From: Vibrio maritimus | GTDB taxonomy: Bacteria; Pseudomonadota; Gammaproteobacteria; Enterobacterales; Vibrionaceae | Assembly: GCA_003263775.1 (NCBI GenBank) | Contig: JYJJ01000079.1 | Coordinates: forward strand, 62,001 to 126,000 | Direction: 5' to 3' | Length of the DNA: 64,000 nt | Shown here: positions 45,283-56,500 of the stretch, in pieces | Layout: each line of letters starts with the position of its first letter | How positions within the stretch are numbered: the stretch's first letter is position 1 | The notes under the pieces: model-generated | The model's input: only the letters and a program-made list of their open reading frames with translations | Told to the model about the DNA's origin: nothing | Databases searched by the model: none | Position numbers and translations under genes: made by a program

Positions 45283-45314
45283 AGCAGGTATTCGCTCAAC
45301 ACCGAATACCTGCT
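45283..45314. terminator. Bidirectional terminator
   Basis: A perfect 12-bp stem (45283-45294 with 45303-45314, 8-nt loop) lies between the convergent GGGtGRT and GGDEF-EAL genes, immediately next to the latter's stop codon. The U-run is weak on either strand. Confidence 0.65.
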
Positions 45315-47476
45315 TTACAGTTTGAACTCAATGACGTTGGACTCACTTTCATTAATTAGCTTCTTAACAAAGTCATCGACCGGCATGGGTTTGTCAAAGT
45401 AATAACCCTGACCGATTTCACAGCCAATTCTAGCCAGAGTATTGGCTTGCTCTTCGGTTTCGATGCCTTCAGCTACCACTAGTAAATCAAGATTGTTGGC
45501 CATAGCGACCATTGCTTGCACGAGCTGCTGATCTTTGGAGTCGGTAATGATGTCACGGACGAACGACTGGTCAATTTTTATACCATCAACCGTGAATCGG
45601 CGAAGGTAACTCAGTGACGAATAGCCGGTACCAAAATCATCTAGCCAAACTTCAATGCCACTTGCGCGGATTTCTTTCAGCGTACGTTCCGCCTCATCTT
45701 CATCTTGCAGTAGCAAGCTTTCTGTAATTTCCATGCGGATAGTGCGCGCAGGAACATGGTATTTCTCCATGTAGAACGCGAACATTTCCACTAGGTTTTG
45801 TCGATAAAGTTGTTTGGACGAAATGTTAATCGATACATGAAAGTCGTGCGCAAAGTAAGGCATCCACTGCTGAATCTGGAAGCATAAACGCTCTATGAGC
45901 CACTGACCAAGTGGCAGAATCATCGCCGTTTCCTCGGCGATTGGGATAAAGTCAGCCGGTGGAATTATGCCTAATACGGGGTGGCGCCATCGAACTAATG
46001 ATTCGGCACCCATGATCCGGCCAGTCTTTAGGCAAACCAACGGTTGGAACCAAAGCTCAAATTGTTGCAAGTCGGCGAGTGAACGTCTAAGTTCGCGTTC
46101 AATATTCGCTCGGTGTGTGACTGACTTAAGCATTTTCGGAGTAAATACTTTGTGTGTGTTTTTCCCATCAGCTTTTGCCCGATACATTGCAATATCGGCG
46201 TTTTTGATCAGATCTTCTGCCGTTTTACCATTTTGTGGATAGCGAGCGATACCTATGCTTCCGCCAACCACGAGCTCTTCATTTTCCATTAGAATAGGGG
46301 AGCGAACGGCAAGGAAGATTTTCTTCACTAAGGCATCTACATCTTCTGTCGTTTTAAGGTGTGGGATCAACATTAAAAACTCGTCACCGCCGATCCTTGA
46401 AATCATAGTCAGGGGATGATCGTTGGTGATGTCACGAGCACATGTGGAGAGCTTTTCCGCTAGTCGCATCAGCAAAAAGTCGCCACTGTCATGACCATAG
46501 TTGTCATTGATAACCTTAAACTCGTCAAGGTCAACAAATAACACGCTAAACGATGTTGCAGGGTAGGATTTAATCGTACCTTGCAAGTGTTGAATGAAGC
46601 GGGTTCGATTCGGCAGGTCGGTCAACGCATCGTGATAAGCGAGGTGCGAGATTTTTTGAGTGCGCTGTTCAAGCTTTGACGCCATAGACTGAACAGCGAT
46701 GGTCAAATTACCGATTTCATCTTGCCTTTTCATCGTACTCATCGCTTGCGCAAGTTTGAAATCACCGCGTCCAATAGACTCTGCCTGTTCAGTGAGTTTA
46801 ACCAACGGTCGGCTCCAGTGGCGAGAGATGATGCAGCCATCAGTGCCGAAAATGAGAGTAGCAGTACTGCGGCGCCTAATACCCCAAGATATAGGGCTTT
46901 TTGAGAGCGGTCATTGGTGGATTCAATCAATGTCGCCATGTTAGCAATATCGCGGTCGACTTTATCTAATGAAAATTCGATAAAAATCCCACCAATGATT
47001 TCGTCCGCAGCTCGAATCGGGCGAATGATGACTAAACGTTCTTCAGAAAACTCATGAATTCGTTGGCCTTGGCTTAAGACTGCGCTGACATCATTGGGAA
47101 ATGGCAGATCTCTTCCAAGCATCTCTAGTGAGGGGTCGCCGTCATGAAAAACATGTCCCTTGCTATCAAATACGACGAGACTTTTAAGTTCATCCATTTG
47201 TAGTAGTGGTTCTAGCAAATAGCCCGCTTCTTCTAAGTTGTACATATAGAGTGGATCAAACATCGACTTTGATAGATAGCTCGACATTTGCTCTGCGCGT
47301 TTACTGAGTTCGGTTCGAAAGGTCTTACTATTTTGTACGGTGAGTTCGTGAAGCAGTCGCTGTGAGTGATTGGATGCTAACCACAAATGCACCGCAGCAC
47401 TGGTTAGCGTCATCACTACTGCTAGTGCGAATGTCACCAGCATGTATTGCCCTTGTAGTCGTAATTTCAGCTTCAT
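45315..47476 (-). CDS. Membrane GGDEF-EAL protein (one frameshift)
   Basis: Bifunctional c-di-GMP protein of about 720 residues. Two membrane segments (about 12-32 and about 193-213) flank a periplasmic sensor of about 160 residues; a HAMP-like linker (LVKLTEQAESIGRGDF) precedes GGDEF (SRIGGDEF intact, no RxxD I-site), then EAL. The EAL motif is ESL (AESLVRWRHP), but the metal and catalytic residues look intact: NISSKQL, MEITESLL, LDDFGTGYSSLSYL, GIKIDQSF and EGIETEEQ. Both activities are possible. The frame breaks near 46833 (one base missing, GCATCATC for GCCATCATC on the coding strand). It is 11 bases after a PhnD-like binding protein gene, so that periplasmic protein may feed signals to this receptor. 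Confidence 0.88.
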
Positions 47477-47487
47477 TATCCGTCTAC

Positions 47488-48519
47488 CTACCTAAACCAC
47501 ATGCTTTCGATTTGCATACGATATTGATTGTAATCTACGAAAGATTGCAATCGTGCGGGGGAGAATGCCTCAAACTTTGAGGTTTTCTGAAACTTATGCA
47601 GTGCCGCTTTTCCTTCTGCTGATTGATGGGCATTAACAAGACTGTTTTCAATAGCTTGCTTAACTTGAGTTGGCAGATCTCTTCGCAGCAAAATGACACT
47701 GCGAGGGATGAACTCAGTGCGATAAATGATCGCCATTTCCGGCTTTATGTGCGGTGGCATATCACCAGAGTCGTCCCAATTGGTATTGGCGAAAGCACCC
47801 GCATCAGCTTGACCATGTGCAACCCAGGTTGAGAGGGAAATCTCATCAGCGCGGCGAAGCACATCACCAGCAACGACGATATTGATGTTGTCTGGATTGG
47901 TAATTCGACTTGGAGCAGACTGAGGTGTCATTGCCAATTGTTGGCTGATAAGGGTTTGTACTGGCATGTAAAAGCCGGAGGTGGAACTTCTGTCTTCGAG
48001 TACTAATGTTTTACCAATGAGATCATCAAGGGTATGAATACCACTGTCCTTGCGTGCAAAGAACACGGTCTGGTAATCCGCTTGTCCTTTTTTCCAGCGA
48101 TGCAGACGAATATCGGCGTTGTGGTCTTGCTGGAGTTTTAGAGCGGCAAACAAGGTTTCCGAGACCATATCTACCTCACCAGTGTCCAACCATTGGCCTA
48201 ATTCGACGATGGAGTTGGTGACCTTAACGCGCCCTTCAGTATAACCATACGGAGCGAGTTGTTGCCCCAGGTATTTTGCAATAGGTGAAGTGAAACCAAT
48301 GTGTTTACGTGCTTTGCTACTTAAAACGCCGATAGTAAAGGTTTGATTCTGTGATACCTGTGCTGATTTTTCAGCTACTTTGGGAGTGGATGCAATACTG
48401 AAAAAGCTGAAGCTCATTGTAGTCAGCCCTATAACAATAAGTCCGAGAACTCTTCGCACTGAGCTTTTTTGGCACAGTGTACGGGCTAACATCGGACTAA
48501 AGATAGAACTTACACACAT
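47488..48519 (-). CDS. PhnD-like periplasmic substrate-binding protein
   Basis: Solute-binding protein of the phosphate/phosphite/phosphonate (PhnD) family, 343 residues from the ATG at 48519, which has AAGG about 9 bases upstream. An N-terminal signal (LGLIVIGLTTMSFSFFSIAS) is followed by TFTIGVLSSKARKHIGFTSP, VDMVSETLFAALKLQ and VFFARKDSGIHTLDDLIGKT. Typical binding-site segments are LEDRSSTSGFYMP and AHGQADAGAFANTNW. No permease or ATPase gene is nearby. Being next to a GGDEF-EAL receptor gene (11-base gap) suggests a sensory rather than transport role. Confidence 0.85.
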   Translation of the reverse strand: MCVSSIFSPMLARTLCQKSSVRRVLGLIVIGLTTMSFSFFSIASTPKVAEKSAQVSQNQTFTIGVLSSKARKHIGFTSPIAKYLGQQLAPYGYTEGRVKVTNSIVELGQWLDTGEVDMVSETLFAALKLQQDHNADIRLHRWKKGQADYQTVFFARKDSGIHTLDDLIGKTLVLEDRSSTSGFYMPVQTLISQQLAMTPQSAPSRITNPDNINIVVAGDVLRRADEISLSTWVAHGQADAGAFANTNWDDSGDMPPHIKPEMAIIYRTEFIPRSVILLRRDLPTQVKQAIENSLVNAHQSAEGKAALHKFQKTSKFEAFSPARLQSFVDYNQYRMQIESMWFR

Positions 48520-48873
48520 TACAACAAGCCTTATAAATAATGATACAGATATACTAGGTGATAGCTCTCGACATTCGAACAAAATAGGTTGGCCGGCAAC
48601 ATTTGAGGCACTACTTATGGAATGGCTCTCACGATTTTTCAGTCAGAGCCCTTCAAACGAATAAATTTTGGTAACGGAACTATCTGTTATGATTCGGAAT
48701 GTTAACACAATCATTTGTTCTGTGAATGCTTGTAAAGCCAAAAATAATTGGCTGATTTAGCTCAGGATTTGATACTTAGCCCAATTATTCATTAAACTTG
48801 CTTCTGTATTTGCCGATATAGTCTGTGTATCGATGTATTGAGCTCGCCTAGGTAGACAGTAGGTAAGGTGATA
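48520..48873. other. Divergent intergenic region
   Basis: This is 354 bp between the PhnD-like gene and the SH3-like lipoprotein-type gene. No site or gene was recognised. Confidence 0.35.
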
Positions 48874-49541
48874 GTGAAAAAGATCTTATTGGGAATTGGC
48901 GTAGGTGCATGTTACTGGGTGCGGGTGGCGGAGCTGCGTATTATCTCGGTTACTTTGACGAACCCGAATCACCACAAACTAGTGCCGCTCGCAAAGCGCA
49001 AGTTCCCCAGGCTATGGTAGAGCCCTCAAAGATTGAAGAGCCGACGCCAGTCCCGAAACCGCTTCCCACACAATATTACGTTTCACGTGCGGCTGAGACC
49101 GTATATTTGCAACCAGAATTCACATCGACACCGGATGGTATCGCTTACTATGGCGAGCAGTTAAATGTAATGGAGAGGCGTGGCGATTGGATTCGAATCG
49201 CGCCAATTTATCAGCTTGAAGAAGACGCTGATGAAATGTCACAGTGGGTCAATAGTGCTCACTTGTCTGTAGAACCGGTAAAGTTATCGGGGAGCGACTG
49301 GCTTGATGTACTGCAAGAATACATTGAGAACAGCGATCATTATATGAGCTTTCAAGAAGTCTTCCTTGACGCCAGTACTCAACTTATCAAAGGCAAACAA
49401 TGTCGCCTCGCGGACTTTGAAGAAGTCGGTGGTTGGATCAAATCAATTAATCACAAAGATAGCGTCTACTTTATTTATTGCGGTGGTATTGAAGCCGAAC
49501 ATAAAATTTATTTGAATGTCGCGAGTGGAGAGATTTTTTAA
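48874..49541 (+). CDS. Membrane-anchored protein with SH3b-like domain (one frameshift)
   Basis: Protein of about 222 residues of unknown function. From GTG 48874 (AAGG upstream) it begins MKKILLGIGVGA, and after one missing base near 48911 continues LLLGAGGGAAYYLGYFDEP, forming an N-terminal membrane anchor. A proline-rich linker follows (about 35-60), then an SH3b-like segment (about 65-120) with YYVSRAAETVYLQPEFTST and GEQLNVMERRGDWIRIAP. The remainder is unassigned and contains two Cys (KQCRLADF and YCGGIEAE). The frame assignment relies on the missing base. Confidence 0.65.
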
Positions 49542-49555
49542 CTCAGGTTAACGGA

Positions 49556-49957
49556 TCACCACGGAGACTGGTCCCGTTCTTTCTCTGCAGTTCGCGCCAT
49601 TTCTTGCACACATTGTTTGAGTCGCTTTATCGAAGTGAGGTCACCGTGTTCTATGTGTTCGATAGGGGCATAGCCATTGAATACGGTGGAATTGTTGCGT
49701 ACGTTTATGAAATTATTTATAAAGTGAGAGCTTTCAAAGGCGGTGCGGAGCAGGCCATCTATTTCGACAATAAGATGCACACGCTCAAAGGTCGATGGAC
49801 CTACCGGTACAGTCGCTGGAGTCACTTTGAGGCGAGCGTGCTGCTCTTGAGAAAGCTCAAGAATCGCCTCGGTTTGATGGTTGGATGCGCCCCATCCATC
49901 GAGCACACTTAGCGCGTATTTGACGAGTGTAAGTCTTTCATTCTGTGACAGTTCCAT
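49556..49957 (-). CDS. Orphan DUF2384 (Xre/MbcA/ParS toxin-binding-like) protein
   Basis: Protein of 133 residues. The C-terminal part FINVRNNSTVFNGYAPIEHI with GDLTSIKRLKQCVQ resembles the antitoxin Xre/MbcA/ParS toxin-binding domain (DUF2384), whose standard form is ...NPALGGxTPLDLL...GxxxVxxLL. The N-terminal half (MELSQNERLTLVKYALSVLD) is helical and could be a divergent helix-turn-helix. No RES-domain or other toxin gene is adjacent, so this looks like a solitary antitoxin-type regulator. The ATG at 49957 has AAGG upstream. Confidence 0.6.
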   Translation of the reverse strand: MELSQNERLTLVKYALSVLDGWGASNHQTEAILELSQEQHARLKVTPATVPVGPSTFERVHLIVEIDGLLRTAFESSHFINNFINVRNNSTVFNGYAPIEHIEHGDLTSIKRLKQCVQEMARTAEKERDQSPW

Positions 49958-50131
49958 TGCCTTGTCCTTTTCACCACTATCGTTTTGAATATAGTTGCTG
50001 AGGTGTATTACCTCAAGATGACGCTGATTAAAGGACTTTGAAACCTTAAGTGTAATGGTTTAGCTTTTTTTATTTGTCTTCTAACTAGGTTAGGCACATA
50101 ATGCGAGCCTATTAGTATTGAGGTTTTGTCT

Positions 50132-50650
50132 TTGAGTCGGTTCAGTGTGTCATTTTTGCTTGCTTTTGTTGTCGCGTTTTTCGCGCCAATGGGGTTTGCT
50201 GCATCTGATACTTTTGAAGGTGACCGCGTTGTCAATACAAGCGTCGGTGTATGGGATTATTCCACTAGCTCCTATGACACTCCCCATGCGTCGATAGGCA
50301 CATCGCGTGAGTTATCGAATAGACTTTCTTCAAAACTAAACCAGCGCCCAACCCACCCACGCAAACCGAATCGACCAACGTCCAACTCATTTGGCGAGCA
50401 TGACGCGCAAGGCATTTTGTCTTCGTGGCGATGGTTCAACAGCGGTCATGAGTCACGTGAGCAAGAGGCGCCAGACTATACTCAAATCGCGGACTTAGGT
50501 GCTTCTTGTTACTTTGAACAGTTTGTTTGCTCAGCAGATTCAAGACTGCTCACTCCTTTCTATTTTCGTCATGCAGCTTCTCAGCACCGTTTGAGTGGTT
50601 GGAAAGATGGCAACACATTGTACGTCTATTTAAGCTCTCTCTACGCTTAG
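50132..50650 (+). CDS. Secreted hypothetical protein upstream of secDF
   Basis: Unrecognised protein of 172 residues with a clear signal peptide (SFLLAFVVAFFAPMGFA). The mature part has no transmembrane region; it contains a basic, proline-rich stretch (QRPTHPRKPNRPTSN) and two Cys near the C-terminus (ASCYFEQFVCSAD). I use TTG 50132 because GAGG precedes it at 8 bases; TTG 50126 is the alternative. It lies about 100 bases before secD on the same strand. No function proposed. Confidence 0.6.
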   Translation: MSRFSVSFLLAFVVAFFAPMGFAASDTFEGDRVVNTSVGVWDYSTSSYDTPHASIGTSRELSNRLSSKLNQRPTHPRKPNRPTSNSFGEHDAQGILSSWRWFNSGHESREQEAPDYTQIADLGASCYFEQFVCSADSRLLTPFYFRHAASQHRLSGWKDGNTLYVYLSSLYA

Positions 50651-50754
50651 TTCTCCCCAGCTGTATCTTTATCACTAGTCTTGTGCTCTGTTTCGCACGG
50701 GCGCTCTAGTGCATTCCATTTTTATATATTCAGCCATTTGGCTGAGGGAAAACT

Positions 50755-52577
50755 ATGCGTACAAAAAAACAACCCAGAGCAGTGTTGAATCATTATTCCA
50801 CCTGGAAGTACCTCGTATTGGTCGTCACCTGCGTCATTTTAGCTCTTAGCGCGATGCCGTCTTGGTTTGGTGAGAAACCCGCGATTGAGATTAAGTTAAG
50901 CCAGCAGAACACGCATTTAGATACGCCGTTTAAAATCAATTCATTGTTGACAGGGCAAGGCGTTGAAACGACGTCGATCACCGTAGAGAATCATGTTGCT
51001 CAGTTGGTATTTGATAACGAAGCCGAGCAAACTGACGCTCGTAATGTGCTGGGCAAATGGGTGGGTAAAGAAGACACCATGTCTTACTCTTACACATCCG
51101 TTGCACCGCAATGGCTTCAATCTATGGGCTTTACTCCGATTAAACTAGGCCTTGATTTGCGTGGTGGTGTCCAGTTCTTACTCAATGTGGACGTTGACCA
51201 AGCAGTCTCAGAGCAGCGAGATGCCGTGATTGATGAGATTAAACAGCAGCTTAGAGATGAACGTGTATTTGGCGTGTCAGTAAGACCAGAGTCGCACACG
51301 GCGATTCGCGTTACGGCCAAAGACAAGCAAGGCGAAATCGCGGTTCGTAAGTTTGTTAACGCAACTTACCCTGAGTGGCAAGCGAAGGGGGAGGGCAATG
51401 CGTTGTCGATTGCGATGAAAGCGCAGCCTTACACTGAGTTTGAAACGCTTACCATGCAGCAAAACCTTAAGATCATGCGCCAGCGTATCGAAGAACTGGG
51501 TATCACAGAAGCCATGGTTCAGCGCCAAGGCAGCACAGGTATCCGTATCGAGCTTCCGGGTGTCCAAGACCCTTCTCTCGCAAAGCGCGTGATTGGTGCA
51601 ACCGCTAGCCTCGCATTTCATGAAGTCAGTACGTCATCGAACCCAGTGTCGACATTGCGTATTAAAGACGAGCAAGGTCAGTTTGTTACGCTGGTGAAAA
51701 AGCCGGTATTAACAGGTGAACATATCGTGAATGCGCGTGTGGGCTTCGATCAAATGAAACGCCCAGAAGTCGATATATCGCTTGATCACGCCGGTGGCAA
51801 GAAGATGAGCGACTTCTCGTCTACACATATTGGCAAACCAATGGCAACCGTGTATCGCGAGTATGGTGTGAATGCCCGTGGTGAGACAGAACGCAGTGAG
51901 AAAGTCATCAGTGTAGCGACGATTCAATCTCAGCTTGGTAGTCAATTCCGTATTACTGGTTCGGGCAACCTAGAGGAAGCCCAACAACTTGCACTTCTGC
52001 TTCGAGCGGGTTCTCTAACAGCACCGGTCACGATTGTAGAAGAACGTACTATTGGTGCATCACTAGGTGCAGAGAATATTCAAAACGGATTTGCGGCGTT
52101 GGCACTAGGTATGGGGCTAACCCTAACCTTTATGGCGCTCTGGTATCGCCGTTTGGGCTGGGTTGCGAATGTGGCACTGATTTTAAACATGTCTTGTTTG
52201 CTTGGCTTGATTGCTTAGTACCAGGAGCAGTGTTAACACTACCAGGTATTGCTGGCCTAGTGCTTACGGTAGGTATGGCGGTGGATACTAACGTACTTAT
52301 CTTTGAGCGTATTCGAGACAAGCTGTCAGAAGGGCGCAGCTTTGCTCAAGCGATTGATCAAGGTTTTAACTCGGCGGTGGCGACGATTTTGGATGCCAAC
52401 ATCACCACAATGATCACGGCGGTGATCTTATACGCTATCGGTAATGGCCCAATTCAAGGCTTTGCTTTAACGCTTGGACTTGGTCTACTCACTAGTATGT
52501 TTACGGGGATTTTTGCCTCCCGCGCTATCATCAATCTTGTTTGGGGTCGCGACACTCGTCGTGAAGTAAGGGTTTAA
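50755..52577 (+). CDS. secD: Protein translocase subunit SecD (second copy, one frameshift)
   Basis: Membrane subunit of the SecDF complex, which uses ion flow to pull secreted proteins through SecYEG. About 607 residues: one N-terminal membrane segment, a large periplasmic P1 domain with GLDLRGGVQFLLNV, then five membrane segments with AVDTNVLIFERIRDK. The frame breaks near 52215-52216, where GCTTAGTACC should be GCTTTAGTACC; the corrected reading GLIALVPGAVLTLPGIAG matches SecD. Vibrio carry two SecDF pairs; this copy lacks yajC and tgt upstream, so it is probably SecDF2. It is 2 bases ahead of secF. Confidence 0.9.
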
Positions 52578-52579
52578 AC

Positions 52580-53482
52580 ATGAAACAGTTTTTTAAATCG
52601 CACATTCGAAACGTTCGTTATTTCACCAACATACTGTCGATTGCTCTAGTGGTGTTGTCTGTCGCTGCGGTGGGAATCCGTGGATTGAACCTCGGCCTAG
52701 ATTTCACGGGAGGTGTGGTATCAGAAGTCCAGCTGGGCAGTACTACTACTCAAAGTGAGCTGCGAGACACTCTGACGCCAGTGTTGGGCGAGGGGATTTC
52801 TGTCACCAAATCGGGCGAAGAAGGTCGTTGGACAATTCGTTATGCTGCAGACCAAGACGCAGCGAAACATCAAGCGTTCAAAGAAGCGCTAGCGCAGGCG
52901 TATCCGCAATCGAAAGTGGTGAGCGACAGCATAGTCGGTGCTCAGGTTGGCCAAGAGCTATATGACCAAGGTGGCCTAGCTCTGTTGGTTTGTTTGCTGT
53001 GTATCCTTGGATACTTGAGCTTCCGATTTGAGTGGCGTCTAGCAAGTGGTGCGTTAGCTGCGCTGTTGCACGATGTGATTTTAGTCTTGGGTTTCTTCGC
53101 GCTAACCCAGATGGAGTTTAACTTAACGGTATTCGCTGCGGTCTTAGCGGTGTTAGGCTACTCGTTGAACGACTCTATCATTATCGCCGACCGAATTCGT
53201 GAAATCCTCAAGCTGAAGCCGAATGAGCAAACGGCAGACGTAAGCGATCAAGCCGTCATCGCGACATTCGCGCGAACCATGGTGACTTCTGGTACAACAC
53301 TAATCACTGTTGGAGCGCTTTGGCTGCTGGGTGGTGACGCGCTGCAAGGGTTTGCTACGGCGATGTTTATCGGAATTTTTTCTGGTACATGGTCGTCGAT
53401 TTCGATGGGTACTGTTATCCCAGAATGGCTGCATCTCGAAGCGAAGCACTATCAACCGGTTGAAATTGACACTGCTCCTTAA
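52580..53482 (+). CDS. secF: Protein translocase subunit SecF (second copy)
   Basis: SecF subunit of 300 residues with six membrane segments. GLNLGLDFTGGVVSEVQL is the P4-domain signature; conserved membrane segment GYSLNDSIIIADRIRE and ARTMVTSGTTL follow. It works with SecD just upstream (2-base gap, likely coupled translation) in late protein export. A clear terminator follows. In Vibrio alginolyticus one SecDF pair is Na+ driven and the other H+ driven; which this is cannot be decided from sequence alone. Confidence 0.94.
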   Translation: MKQFFKSHIRNVRYFTNILSIALVVLSVAAVGIRGLNLGLDFTGGVVSEVQLGSTTTQSELRDTLTPVLGEGISVTKSGEEGRWTIRYAADQDAAKHQAFKEALAQAYPQSKVVSDSIVGAQVGQELYDQGGLALLVCLLCILGYLSFRFEWRLASGALAALLHDVILVLGFFALTQMEFNLTVFAAVLAVLGYSLNDSIIIADRIREILKLKPNEQTADVSDQAVIATFARTMVTSGTTLITVGALWLLGGDALQGFATAMFIGIFSGTWSSISMGTVIPEWLHLEAKHYQPVEIDTAP

Positions 53483-53502
53483 TCAGCGATTGACTTAAAG
53501 TT

Positions 53503-53527
53503 AGGGCACCTCGTGGTGCCCTTTTTT
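53503..53527 (+). terminator. Terminator of secDF
   Basis: A perfect 8-bp stem (53503-53510 with 53515-53522, loop TCGT) is followed by a T-run, about 20 nt after the secF stop. Confidence 0.9.
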
Positions 53528-53540
53528 GATGTAGCCTGCT

Positions 53541-56500
53541 CTAACTGTCTGAGAGGTACTTACTCTCATCTACCGCATCAATTTGGCTTTGCTCTAAGAA
53601 CTGCTCTGCGTAATCCATATACACTTTGCTGCGAACAAACAAACGAAAGACTTCGATATCCACATGATTATCTAGCGCCATATTGTGCAGAATATCGAGT
53701 GATTGACTGATGGTTTTTGCTTTTTTGTACGGTCTATCTGAGGCTGTGAGTGCTTCAAAAATATCGGAAACCGCCAGAATTCGCTCTGGAATGGATAGCT
53801 CGTCTCCAGTTAATCGTCGTGGATAACCTGTCCCTTTCATTGTTTCGTGGTGAGTGGTGGCTATACGCTCGACGTTTTGTAAGTCCTCTGGAAATGGAAT
53901 GCTACTCAGCATTTGGATGCCAGTGATCATATGTTCGTTGATTTTAAAGCGCTCTTCAGCTGTTAGTGTACCTCGTGATATGGTGAGGTTGTGCAGCTCT
54001 CCTAGGTTATACAGATGCTCAGGAACATCCACTTTGATGCCGAGCTCGGGTGGATAAGAAATCTCGCTGTGGTGATGGATAACATGCTCGATTTTATCGC
54101 TGAGGAGCGATTCAGTGACAGGGAGCGAATCACTCTGCATGGACATGCGTTTCTCTTCTACCGGCGATAGACCGAGTCGGTTATCAAAATACCGTTGCCA
54201 CGGCTGTTTAGCTATCTCGATGAGTCGCTCTTTGTCTTGGTCATTTAAAAACTCACCACCGATATTGACGTTAGCAACAAACGCAAACTGCTCGCGAAGC
54301 ATTTGTTGGCGGGCTTGGAGCGCTTCGATGATTTGCTGTTTATTCTCTGGCGAGCAATTTCAGACTTCAGCGCCTCTATTTCTGCATCACGCCATAACAC
54401 TTCAAAGCGAGTTCTGACCTCGTTGATGCGATTGTAATTGGTTTCAAGTTTAGTCCCTTTATCTACAACGTATTCTGGCGTGGTTATTTTTCCACAATCA
54501 TGCAGCCAAGCGGCTATTCTAAACTCACGGCGCTCCGCGTCATTTTTAAAATGGAAATTCTCAAACACAGGATCTTTTGCCTGTTCAGCCGCATCAACCA
54601 ACATGAGTGCAAGCTCTGGAACACGTAGACAGTGCCCGCCTGTATATGGAGATTTGCTATCAATGGTTTTCGCAATCAGTTGGATAATCGATTCTATGAA
54701 CTCTTCTTGTGATTGCTGATATTGATTTAGGGATTGAGACATCTCAAAGATTGCGTTAGAAAGCTCATCGACTTCACGAACCGGACTGCTGTATTTTTTG
54801 ACTTGAGCGTATTGACGACGTTTGACCTTGTCGGTTTCCTTAACGAGTCGATATATTGGAGTCGAGAGGGGAGTACTGAAATACCAAACAATAGGCACCA
54901 TGATCACCAATGCCGCAAGCGTCCAGATTACATTGTAGATGACGTACTTATAGACATTGCCAAGTACTTTTTCTTCTGGTAAAGAAATGATTAGGTATTC
55001 AGCGGGTACTTTATTCACTTGATCGACGAAAACATAACTTGGCTTATTGTCGATATCAATTGCAGTGATGTCACCAAAACTAGCAGGATTGGCGAGACGA
55101 GATAACAGCTTTTCGTTGTTAATGTGTCCCAAAGTTTGTCTGGGGGCTGCAAGCCAGCGAGATCTCAATTGTTCTACTACGCCAATATCGGCTAGGTATT
55201 GAAGAGACTGGTTGATAAGAGTGACATAAGGACGCAGTTCTTCTCTTGCAACAAAGGTAAAGCCTTTTGGTAAAATGCTTTCATCGGCAATAGGTTGCAA
55301 GGTTAAATCTCCCTCGTCATGCCGTGTAAGTTTGTTGATGAGGATCGCCCGATTGTCTAACACCGCGCTTATTCTCTGGTCTTTTGTATCTTTTATTGCA
55401 TCGCTGTAAGTATCATATCGATAAATGGTAATGTCAGGGTATGCATCGATAAGCTTTTGCGTTACTGACCAGCCATCGATCATACCAATGGTTTTGCCGG
55501 ACAGATCTGATAATGATTTTATCGTTGAGACGTTTCGGTGCGAGAGCACTGCATAATCCAGCTCGTAGAGTATATCACCTTCTATGTGTGACTTAGTGAT
55601 GGTGTTGTTTGTAGCGATGGACTGAAGAATATCAATATTTTTCTTTTGGAATCCTTCAACGAGCTCGCCCCAATGTAAACCATTGACGTATTGGAACTGT
55701 AAGCCAGTCGCATCCGAAATCAATCTAAATAGATCGGGTGCCAATCCGTAGGGCTGACCGCTCACTGCAAAATCGATAGGTTCCCAGTTAAGTTGGTTAG
55801 AGACAGTGAGTACTGGGGCGTTTATCACAGTGGTTATTTGATCATCGCTTAAGGCATGGTGCCGACATAAGGGAGATTATTACTTTTGGAATCAAAGTGA
55901 TTGCCTCCGATTATTCGACCATCGAAACTGCTTACATAAACGTCTGCTCCCTTAAGAAGTTCGACATTTTCAAGGGACTGTTCAAAATGCCCCCAAGCTC
56001 TGCTAGAGAGATATCAACCCCAACAACGGCACGTCGCTTTGGTAGTCGTTTGGAGAAGGTTTGTCCGGTGATTCTGATGTTATGGAACAAGTACGGCTGA
56101 GACTTGCTCACTGAATCGGGTTTCGCGCGTGTATACCAGCCCCGCTCGGTTGGATAGTAATTACTAATATTGATGACTTCTCGGCTAGGTTCTAGGTTGT
56201 CGAAGAAGTATCGAGTGCTTTTAGTTCGACTATTGCCGTTGGTTTGATGTTCAACCACCATCCACGTTTCGCCCTCCATTAGGTCTAGTTGGCTGCGGAT
56301 ATATTCAGGTTCAAGACTAAACAATTGAACAAAGTGGTCATCATCATAACCGACATAGATACTGTGCAAAAATTCATTACCGACGAACGCAGCACCGAAC
56401 AATTCGATCAGCTCGGCTGTAGTTTTTTTTCCCGGTGTGGTCGAAAGCAAATAGGCCAATTGATTGGTGGTTTGTTCTCCAACATGATCAAACTGTTCGA

